Below, in pieces: positions 7,737 to 14,644 of a DNA stretch of 14,644 nucleotides. This stretch comes from JBBIWA01 sp037439425 (GTDB taxonomy: Bacteria > Acidobacteriota > Blastocatellia > RBC074). The DNA lies in contig JBBIWA010000105.1 of NCBI GenBank assembly GCA_037439425.1, forward strand, positions 1-14,644. Reading direction: 5' to 3'. The position numbers and the translations under genes are program-made. The stretch's first letter is position 1. Every line of letters begins with the position of its first letter. Under the pieces are notes generated by a model. That model saw only the letters and a program-made list of their open reading frames with translations. It was not told the origin of the DNA and did no database searches.

Positions 7737-9137
7737 TCAGGACCGGCCCAGAATCGCGCGCGCACATTCCTGCCCACTCCAGACGGCTCCCTCAATCGTT
7801 GCCGGCAAGCCGGTCGCGGTCCAATCTCCGGCGAGAAAAAAGTTGCTCAGCGAAGTGCGTTGCGCCGGTCGCAGCCTCGTGACGCCGACCGTGTGCGAAA
7901 GAGTAGCGTCGCGCTCTTTGACGACAAAGTAGTGAATGGGCTGCAGCTTTCGCGCAGAGGGGAAGAAGCGTTTTAATTCGCTCACTGCCAGCTCGACCAG
8001 TCTCTCTTTCGGAAGGCCCGCTAGCTCATAAGCGCCGCTCGTTACCAGCGCCAGATGTTGCTGCCGATGGGGCAAACCCAAAATCGCGTTCTTGTTGAAG
8101 ACCCAATCAATCGGCGAGTCGAGCAGCCCGACAAACTCTAACTCAGTGATCGGCTCCTCGTACCACAGGTTGATCGAGACAATCGGCGAGGATTGCAACC
8201 GGTCCAGAGACTGCAAACTCTCACACGCAGCAACTACTTCGGGCGCGATCAATTTCTTGAGCGCGAAGTAAGGCACGGCGCTGATGATCGCTTCAGCCGG
8301 AAGCTGTTCGCCACTGCGCAGAACCACGCCCACAGCGCGATGGCGCTCGAACCTGATCTGTGCGACCTCGGCATTCAGCCTGACTAAGCCGCCGCGCTCT
8401 TCGATAAAGCGCCGGGCATTGGCCGTGTAAAGTTCGCTCAGGCTGACGCGCGGAATGATCATCGTCGAATCGCGCCGCGCCTGCATAAAAGCCTGCTCCA
8501 GCACGCGCGCAAACATATCGGCCGAAGCGCGCTCCGGCAATTCATTGAGCGTGGCCAGCGCCACCAGGTCCCAGAAGCGCCGCTGGATCTGCTGTGACTG
8601 GCCCAATTCATTGAGCCAATCGCGCACGGTGAGCTCGGCCAGACGCTCACGATCGCCATTGAGGCGGCGCAACGCCCATCCTACGCGCAGCGCGCCTAGC
8701 CGATCACGCCACCCGATGGTCTGCAGCCGCGCCAGCCCGGCCAACAAATGCAGCGGCGCAGGCACCGGCGGACAACGGAAACTCGCTAGAGCTCCCCCTT
8801 CGCTGAGAAAATCGACTCGCGGATAAGCCTGAATTTTGAGCTTGCTCAGCGCACCGATCTTAGCTAGAAAGTCGAGCGTATGGTGATAACAGCCCATCAA
8901 CAGATGCTGCCCATTATCAATCGTGTCGCCCGTCGTTTGATCAGTGAAGGAATAAGCTCTGCCGCCCAGGAATGAGCGCCGCTCCAGCAAGAGCACGCGC
9001 TTGCCTTGCTCGGCCAGTTCCACCGCTGCAGCCAACCCTGCCAGACCACCACCAATGATTAAGACAGGGAGAGGAAGAGACGCCCTAGTGATAGGCTCGC
9101 TTGCTTGTTCCTTCCTGTGCTCGCTCAGTTCTGCCAT
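7737..9137 (-). CDS. hpnE: Squalene-associated FAD-dependent desaturase/reductase HpnE
   Basis: A 466-residue flavoprotein of the phytoene-desaturase-like amine-oxidase family. In the HpnCDE route it reduces hydroxysqualene, made by HpnC, to squalene. The FAD Rossmann motif VLIIGGGLAGLAAA lies at about 25-38, followed by ERRSFLGGRAYSF and DNGQHLLMGCY. The C-terminal FAD motif is FFLAGDWTATGLPATIEGAV. I chose ATG 9137: it lies 2 nt after the hpnD stop with AGGG about 9 nt upstream. An in-frame GTG at 9182 would extend the protein by 15 residues and overlap hpnD by 43 nt, which looks less likely. It is the last gene of the hpnC-hpnD-hpnE run, and its TGA directly abuts the mobA stop. A carotenoid desaturase is the alternative by fold, but the context decides for HpnE. 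Confidence 0.92.
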   Translation of the reverse strand: MAELSEHRKEQASEPITRASLPLPVLIIGGGLAGLAAAVELAEQGKRVLLLERRSFLGGRAYSFTDQTTGDTIDNGQHLLMGCYHHTLDFLAKIGALSKLKIQAYPRVDFLSEGGALASFRCPPVPAPLHLLAGLARLQTIGWRDRLGALRVGWALRRLNGDRERLAELTVRDWLNELGQSQQIQRRFWDLVALATLNELPERASADMFARVLEQAFMQARRDSTMIIPRVSLSELYTANARRFIEERGGLVRLNAEVAQIRFERHRAVGVVLRSGEQLPAEAIISAVPYFALKKLIAPEVVAACESLQSLDRLQSSPIVSINLWYEEPITELEFVGLLDSPIDWVFNKNAILGLPHRQQHLALVTSGAYELAGLPKERLVELAVSELKRFFPSARKLQPIHYFVVKERDATLSHTVGVTRLRPAQRTSLSNFFLAGDWTATGLPATIEGAVWSGQECARAILGRS

Positions 9138-9139
9138 CT

Positions 9140-10105
9140 CTAATTGCCCTGTCTCCAACTCCCGATCCCGGCTCTGGTCCACTCGCCCAACGCGATGAGG
9201 AATCGTTCGGGACGATGCAGGCGAATATGATGGTGGTAGACGTCATAGCCAGCCTGCTCGATCTGTTCTAGCAGACGATAGTAAATCTTACCCATCGTTT
9301 GGGCTGCCACCATCGTCGGCCGGTCTTCAGGCGGGAGGCAGGCAGCTGCGCGCCGATAATACTCTCTGGCGCGCGCGCATTCAAAGCGCATCAACTCGCG
9401 GAACCGGTCATTGACTACCGCCTCGCACAGCTCCTGCTCGGAATAACCGAAGTGCTCCAGATCCTCCTGCGGCAGGTAGATGCGCCCGCGCTCGGCGTCT
9501 TCTTTGAGATCGCGCAGGATGTTAGTCAATTGCAGCGCCAGACCGAGATTGATTGCATACTCGCGCGTGCGTGGCGAACGGTAAGTAAAGATCTCGATGC
9601 AGATCAGCCCCACGACTGCAGCCACGCGATAGCAATACTGGTAAAGCTCGTCGAAAGTTTGATAGCGACGCTGCAAGAGGTCCATCTCACAGCCGGTGAT
9701 CAGCTCGTCAAAATATGCCTTCGGAATCGGGAAGCGATCGAGCACGCGCCGCAAGCGCTTGGTTTGCGGCCGCGCCGGCTTTCCTTTGTAGCAGGCTTCC
9801 AGCTCAGCGCGCCAGCTAGCCAGTTCGGTTAAAGGATCAAACCGCCGATCACTGCCGCCATTTTCTACCTCGTCCACAACATCATCTACGGCGCGGCAGA
9901 AACTGTAGACATCCATAATGGCTTCCCGCTTATGCCGCGGGAGAAAGAGGAATGAATAGAAGAAGTTCGACTGAATCGTTTTCGACAAGTCGCGCTTGAA
10001 CAGGCGCGTCCGCTCGCGCAGATGCCAAGGGGTGAATGAGACGCTTCTGGTAGTAGCTGCTTTCATACCGACCGTGAGCAATGAGAAGCCGCCCGCACTC
10101 CTCAT
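9140..10105 (-). CDS. hpnD: Presqualene diphosphate synthase HpnD
   Basis: A 321-residue trans-isoprenyl diphosphate synthase of the squalene/phytoene synthase family. HpnD condenses two farnesyl diphosphates to presqualene diphosphate. The first aspartate-rich motif is RAVDDVVDE (71-79; D74, D75, D78) after the family hallmark SNFFYSFLFLPRHKREAI. The second is QLTNILRDLKED (192-203; D199, D203), followed by GRIYLP. The ATG at 10105 has AAGGTGA just upstream, overlapping the hpnC stop codon 8 nt away, so translation is probably coupled. About 40 residues precede the conserved core, longer than I expect; an in-frame ATG at codon 14 is possible but lacks a good ribosome site. Paralogous to hpnC next door. 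Phytoene synthase is the fold-level alternative, made unlikely by the hpnC and hpnE neighbours. Confidence 0.92.
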   Translation of the reverse strand: MRSAGGFSLLTVGMKAATTRSVSFTPWHLRERTRLFKRDLSKTIQSNFFYSFLFLPRHKREAIMDVYSFCRAVDDVVDEVENGGSDRRFDPLTELASWRAELEACYKGKPARPQTKRLRRVLDRFPIPKAYFDELITGCEMDLLQRRYQTFDELYQYCYRVAAVVGLICIEIFTYRSPRTREYAINLGLALQLTNILRDLKEDAERGRIYLPQEDLEHFGYSEQELCEAVVNDRFRELMRFECARAREYYRRAAACLPPEDRPTMVAAQTMGKIYYRLLEQIEQAGYDVYHHHIRLHRPERFLIALGEWTRAGIGSWRQGN

Positions 10106-10113
10106 TCGTCACC

Positions 10114-11094
10114 TTATATCAGGGCTCTCGCCAGCAAGAGGACCTGATCCAGCCGCGTGATTTCAGGCCGCTGGCTGAGCGTGTCATAACCGCTCTGCTC
10201 AATCCGCTTGAGAATAAGCATCCCGCCCTGCCAGATCAATCGCAACTCGAAACGCAGCCGCCCCCCGACCAGCTCCGGCAGCGGCCGCCCGCGCGCAAAC
10301 AATTCGCGGGTCCGCTCCACCTGAAACCGCAGCAACTCGGCATACTGCTCATTGAAACAGAGCTGGCGTAGCTGCTCTTCACTACAGCCGAAGCTTGCCA
10401 TTTCATCTTGCGGCAAATAGATGCGGTCTTTCTGTATGTCAACTGACACATCCTGCCAGAAGTTAGCCAACTGAAGTCCGGTGCAGATCCAATCTGAGAG
10501 CTGATGCAAATGCTCGTCGCGATAACCAAACAAGAGTAGGACCAGGCGACCGACAGGATTGGCCGAACGGCGACAATAGTCAAGCACCTCGTCAAAATTC
10601 GCATACCGCCGCTTGAGCACATCCTGTTTGAAGGCGGAGATCAAATCGCGGAAGGGTTGAAGCGGCAAGTCTAACTCTTTGATCGTCTCGCCTAGAGCGA
10701 GAAAGATCGGGTGCGAAGCCCGGCGGCGATGGCAGTCTTCCAACTGCCGCTCCCAATCATCCAGCGCGGCTAATCGCTCCTCAGGACTCAGCGCCGTGTC
10801 GTAACCTTCATCGGCCAAATCATCCGCCGCGCGCGCGAAAGCATAGATGCTGTAGAGATGCAGACGGCGGTGTTTGGGCACGAGCCATGAACCTACCGGG
10901 AAGTTTTCGTAGTGCGTACGCGCCAAACGCTCACAATAGGCGAAAGCTTCAGAGACACTACTGGCTGCTGCCGAGTGCGAGAACGGGGCGATGCTGTTCG
11001 GTAATGCGCTCAACTTAAACCCGCCTGCGACCTGAAATAACCGCTTCAGAGCATAGCAAGAGATACCAGGCAATTCAATCCGGGTCAGGATCAT
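10114..11094 (-). CDS. hpnC: Hydroxysqualene synthase HpnC
   Basis: A squalene/phytoene-synthase family protein, 326 residues from the first ATG. HpnC converts presqualene diphosphate to hydroxysqualene for HpnE. Motifs: CERLARTHYENFPVGSW (54-70, typical of HpnC); first acidic motif ARAADDLADEG (88-97; D91, D92, D95); second acidic motif ANFWQDVSVDIQKDRIYLP (210-228; D215, D219). The start is uncertain. ATG 11094 has no Shine-Dalgarno (the upstream sequence is CT-rich), and family members usually begin nearer the conserved core. TTG 11013, preceded by GGCGGG, would give a 299-residue protein. It is the first gene of the hpnC-hpnD-hpnE operon and diverges from hpnJ across 154 bp. Its TAA overlaps the ribosome site of hpnD. 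Confidence 0.92.
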   Translation of the reverse strand: MILTRIELPGISCYALKRLFQVAGGFKLSALPNSIAPFSHSAAASSVSEAFAYCERLARTHYENFPVGSWLVPKHRRLHLYSIYAFARAADDLADEGYDTALSPEERLAALDDWERQLEDCHRRRASHPIFLALGETIKELDLPLQPFRDLISAFKQDVLKRRYANFDEVLDYCRRSANPVGRLVLLLFGYRDEHLHQLSDWICTGLQLANFWQDVSVDIQKDRIYLPQDEMASFGCSEEQLRQLCFNEQYAELLRFQVERTRELFARGRPLPELVGGRLRFELRLIWQGGMLILKRIEQSGYDTLSQRPEITRLDQVLLLARALI

Positions 11095-11248
11095 AAACGG
11101 TGAGAGAGGTGAGAAGTATCATCTTCCACGCCCGCGGTTTGTCTTGCGAAAAGAGAGCTAGGCCGCTAAGCTTGTCAGGAAGTTTGAGGCCGTTCATCAG
11201 TGATGAGACCACGAAGGCGAACGATTTGGGGAGGAAGATCGCACCTTG
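11095..11248. promoter_or_regulatory. Divergent spacer between hpnC and hpnJ
   Basis: This 154-bp region must hold promoters for the leftward hpnCDE run and, probably, the rightward hpnJ pair. I cannot place convincing -35/-10 boxes. It contains a small perfect palindrome, TCATCAGTGATGA (11194-11206), a possible regulator site although one of this size can arise by chance. GGAGGAAG (11230-11237) is the likely ribosome site of hpnJ. Confidence 0.4.
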
Positions 11249-12685
<1,437 letters not shown>

Positions 12686-12691
12686 GAGTCA

Positions 12692-14176
12692 ATGAAACTA
12701 CGGCTGATCGTTCAAAGCGGCCCGCCCACCGGTTCCCAGTACGAGCTAAGCGGAGGATGGCTGCTGCTGGGGCGCGGCGAAGATTGCACGATCCGGTTCA
12801 ACGCGCCCCAAGACGCTTGTGTCTCTTCCCGTCACGCGATCATTCACGCTCAGCCGGACGGATTCTATTTGATCGATCAGCGGAGCACCAATGGCACTTT
12901 CGTCAATCGCTCAAGAGTTGAGCAAGTCAAGCTGCGCTCGGGTGACCTGATTCAACTTGGCCCTACGGGGCCGCAGTTGCAAGTGCTCATCGAGCCAAGA
13001 CAAAGTTTCCAGGCTTCCAGTCAGCAGACTGCTCCTTCTCCCACAGCTAGAGGGACGGGGCTGCTCCAGGTGGCCGATCACCTCAGTCTTTACGATCCGG
13101 TTCACGATAGGGGTGATGTGCGCAAGTCATGGGGAATCGGCTGCGCATCACTGGTGGGCGCGATGCTGGCTTTGATGGTCATTGGGCTGACGGTGGCTGA
13201 GCTAGGTTTACTGGGTGCGATCATCGCTGGAGTTGTGGCCTTCGTCCCGGCAGCCTTCTATCTGATGATCTTTTTATGGCTCGACCGCTATGATCCCGAA
13301 CCGGTCTGGTTACTGAGCCTGGCCTTCGCGTGGGGCGCGCTGGTAGCTGTCTTTTTCTCTTTCATCTTCAACACGCTCTTCGGCGCAGTGGCGGGTGACA
13401 CTCTGACCTCGGTAGTCTCAGCCCCGTTTATCGAGGAGGGAACCAAAGGGCTAGGCGTGCTGCTGATTGCGCTGCTCTTTCGCAAAGAGTTCGACAGCAT
13501 CGTGGATGGAATCGTCTATGCCGGGGTGGTCGCGCTCGGATTCGCCACGGTCGAGAACGTGATGTATTACGGCCGTGGCCTGCTCAGCGGCGGAGTGGCA
13601 GGTCTGGTGGTGATCTTCTTCCTGCGTGGCGTGCTCTCGCCTTTTTCTCACGTGTTGTTCACCTCAATGACCGGGATTGGCTGCGGCATTGCCCGCGAGA
13701 CACATTATCCGCTCCTGAAGGTGAGCATGCCGGTTGCCGGCTATCTTGGAGCAATGTTTCTGCATGGGCTCTGGAATCTGGCTGCTTCACTGGGTAAGGA
13801 GATGTTTTTCGTCCTCTATCTCCTGATCCTCATGCCGCTGTTTTGGGTCTTCGTCGGGATTGCCATCTACCTGGTGCGGCGCGAAGGGCGGATTTTGAAG
13901 CAGATGTTGGCAGCTGAGGTGAGCCGCGGTCTGATTACGCCCGAACAGCTTGAGCTTATCTGCTCCCTGCCCAGACGCACGCAATGGCTTATGGCGGCCT
14001 TCGGTCATCAAGAGCTGCTGAAAGCGCGGCGGCGCTTTCTGCGCGCTGCCTCCAAGCTTGGGCTATGCCACTGGCACGTGGCGCGGGCAATATCCGCACA
14101 GACCCAAACTCAGAGCTTCCCTTTGATCCCCCGGCTCCAGGCCGAAGTCCTCTCATTAAGGGATCAGATTGGATGA
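12692..14176 (+). CDS. FHA domain fused to a PrsW-type intramembrane protease
   Basis: A 494-residue membrane protein. Residues about 3-95 are a forkhead-associated domain with its phosphothreonine-binding landmarks: LLLGRGEDC (G27, R28), SSRH (45-48) and STNGTFVN (65-72). A Ser/Gln/Pro-rich linker follows, then about eight hydrophobic segments from residue 150 to about 410. Within these lie the PrsW (COG2339) motifs: FIEEGTKG with E248, E249 and K252; FATVENVMYY with E288; SPFSHVLFTSMTG with H320; and FLHGLWN with H358. B. subtilis PrsW cleaves the anti-sigma factor RsiW. A C-terminal cytosolic tail of about 100 residues has no recognised domain. ATG 12692 follows the hpnJ stop by 6 nt, with a weak GAGAG ribosome site overlapping that stop, so it is probably co-transcribed with hpnJ. 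I infer that a Ser/Thr kinase signal may recruit a partner or substrate to the protease; no kinase or sigma factor is nearby. Confidence 0.87.
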   Translation: MKLRLIVQSGPPTGSQYELSGGWLLLGRGEDCTIRFNAPQDACVSSRHAIIHAQPDGFYLIDQRSTNGTFVNRSRVEQVKLRSGDLIQLGPTGPQLQVLIEPRQSFQASSQQTAPSPTARGTGLLQVADHLSLYDPVHDRGDVRKSWGIGCASLVGAMLALMVIGLTVAELGLLGAIIAGVVAFVPAAFYLMIFLWLDRYDPEPVWLLSLAFAWGALVAVFFSFIFNTLFGAVAGDTLTSVVSAPFIEEGTKGLGVLLIALLFRKEFDSIVDGIVYAGVVALGFATVENVMYYGRGLLSGGVAGLVVIFFLRGVLSPFSHVLFTSMTGIGCGIARETHYPLLKVSMPVAGYLGAMFLHGLWNLAASLGKEMFFVLYLLILMPLFWVFVGIAIYLVRREGRILKQMLAAEVSRGLITPEQLELICSLPRRTQWLMAAFGHQELLKARRRFLRAASKLGLCHWHVARAISAQTQTQSFPLIPRLQAEVLSLRDQIG

Positions 14177-14264
14177 GACGTAATGTAAGGCGCAGCGGTT
14201 AGTTTGGGGTAAGCCTCTATTGCGAGATCAGAAACGACCTGGCCGAATTCAAGAAAATGTTTCT

Positions 14265-14353
14265 CCCTGAGTAGGCGCGCGTCTCGCACGCTGGCTTTGC
14301 CCAGGCAGTTCAGTGAGGGGATATGAGCGCGCGAAACACGCGCCTACTCAGGG
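14265..14353. repeat. Imperfect 27-bp inverted repeat around a 35-bp centre
   Basis: The left arm, 14265-14291, begins CCCTGAGTAGGCGCG; the right arm, 14327-14353, ends CGCGCCTACTCAGGG. The outer 15 bp pair perfectly and the next 12 bp pair with 3 mismatches. The centre carries a smaller pairing, CTGG with CCAG, around 14291-14304. No target-site duplication is visible at the edges and there is no coding capacity. It could be a small non-autonomous palindromic element or a strong RNA hairpin closing the hpnJ/FHA-PrsW transcript. Confidence 0.7.
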
Positions 14354-14471
14354 GGCATCACCCATGCGCGCCAGGATAAGGCTGAACAGTTCTGAGAATC
14401 CCCTGAAGCGGCAGTTGGGGGATCCTTCAAGCTTGTCCTGCCCCAAATCTTTTCACTGGCAGCGACTACAA

Positions 14472-14514
14472 ATGCCACGAGCTTGCCTCGTGGTGATTCA
14501 CGTTGTCAGCTACC
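14472..14514. repeat. Direct repeat copy 1 (43 bp) with internal hairpin
   Basis: This 43-bp unit starts ATGCCACGAG and ends CAGCTACC. It matches the copy at 14538-14580 at 41 of 43 positions, with a start-to-start distance of 66 bp. Inside it CCACGAG (14475-14481) and CTCGTGG (14487-14493) form a perfect 7-bp stem over a CTTGC loop. The unit does not look coding. Confidence 0.8.
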
Positions 14515-14537
14515 ACCGGCAAGCTTCTGAGCTCCTG

Positions 14538-14580
14538 ATGCCACGAGCTTGCCTCGTGGTGATTCACGTTATCGGCTACC
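14538..14580. repeat. Direct repeat copy 2 (43 bp) with internal hairpin
   Basis: This is the second copy of the 43-bp unit, differing at two positions near its right end (TTATCGGC instead of TTGTCAGC). The hairpin arms at 14541-14547 and 14553-14559 are unchanged. Confidence 0.8.
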
Positions 14581-14600
14581 GTAGTCATCAGCGTGGGACT

Positions 14601-14623
14601 CCACAAGACTTCTCTCGTGGCAT
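14601..14623. repeat. Degenerate third copy of the hairpin unit
   Basis: CCACAAGA ... TCTCGTGG followed by CAT resembles the hairpin half of the 43-bp repeat with several changes. The arms still pair over 8 bp with one mismatch. It appears to be an older or truncated member of the same family. Confidence 0.45.
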
Positions 14624-14644
14624 CTTCAATCCTTGCCTAGTTCC

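Larger units (their letters stand above)
14177..14644. other. Gene-free region with repeats
   Basis: No coding frame here is convincing. The region holds one long imperfect inverted repeat (14265-14353) and a cluster of hairpin-bearing direct repeats (14472-14623), listed separately. Between them, around 14418-14446, TTGGGG and CCCCAA form a weak additional pairing. There is no intrinsic terminator with a T-run directly after the FHA-PrsW gene; the inverted repeat, 89 nt past its stop, is the best candidate for a transcript end. Confidence 0.6.

Noticed and set aside
9137..9182. Upstream GTG start for hpnE at 9182 overlapping hpnD by 43 nt
   Set aside because: The added residues look unlike a conserved N-terminus, and ATG 9137 has a ribosome site and sits 2 nt after the hpnD stop, as expected for coupled genes.
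7737..11094. Carotenoid cluster (phytoene synthase plus desaturase) instead of hopanoid genes
   Set aside because: There are two different synthase paralogues, one with the HpnC-type N-terminus and one HpnD-like, plus a single HpnE-like desaturase and adjacent hpnJ. That pattern fits squalene and hopanoid synthesis better.
14177..14264. Intrinsic terminator directly after the FHA-PrsW gene
   Set aside because: No stable GC-rich stem followed by a T-run is present in this stretch.
14472..14623. CRISPR array
   Set aside because: There are only two good copies and one degenerate one, the repeats contain self-complementary cores with unequal gaps, and no cas gene is present.

Overview
This looks like a chromosomal window from a moderately GC-rich, Gram-negative-type bacterium that makes hopanoids. 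The hpnCDE squalene genes, a large exported protein with S55 peptidase motifs, an exported TPR protein and an F420-linked reductase together make me think of Acidobacteriota, perhaps Blastocatellia. That placement is inference; there is no rRNA or marker gene here to settle it. I see no phage, integrase, transposase, CRISPR array, tRNA or rRNA.

Layout. The left end (about 77-406, +) holds the decayed 3' part of a DUF2062-like membrane protein gene with two in-frame amber codons. It is followed at once by an exported TPR-containing protein of unknown role (431-2188, +). A gap of about 500 bases with no gene separates it from a minus-strand pair read right to left: an AlaC-type aminotransferase (3411-4592) and an F420:NADP oxidoreductase, NpdG (2697-3374). 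A second gap of about 560 bases (4593-5149) contains a perfect 12-bp inverted repeat. Next come a 614-residue exported protein with S55 (SpoIVB-type) peptidase motifs (5150-6994, -) and, diverging from it, mobA for molybdenum-cofactor guanylylation (7110-7736, +).

The centre is a hopanoid block. hpnC, hpnD and hpnE (11094 down to 7737, -) are packed with 2-8 nt gaps and together convert farnesyl diphosphate to squalene. Across a divergent 154-bp spacer lies hpnJ (11249-12685, +), a B12-binding/radical-SAM enzyme assigned to late hopanoid head-group tailoring. Six bases downstream begins an FHA-PrsW fusion (12692-14176, +), a putative phosphothreonine-sensing intramembrane protease. The squalene-hopene cyclase and the other hpn genes are not in the window, so the pathway must be completed elsewhere if it is complete.

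The right end (14177-14644) has no gene. It holds an imperfect 27-bp inverted repeat and a family of small hairpin-bearing direct repeats.

I did not find a clear new defence or mobile system. The most unusual items are the FHA-PrsW fusion next to hpnJ, the swapped order of catalytic motifs in the S55 protein, F420 chemistry beside alaC, and the DUF2062 fossil.
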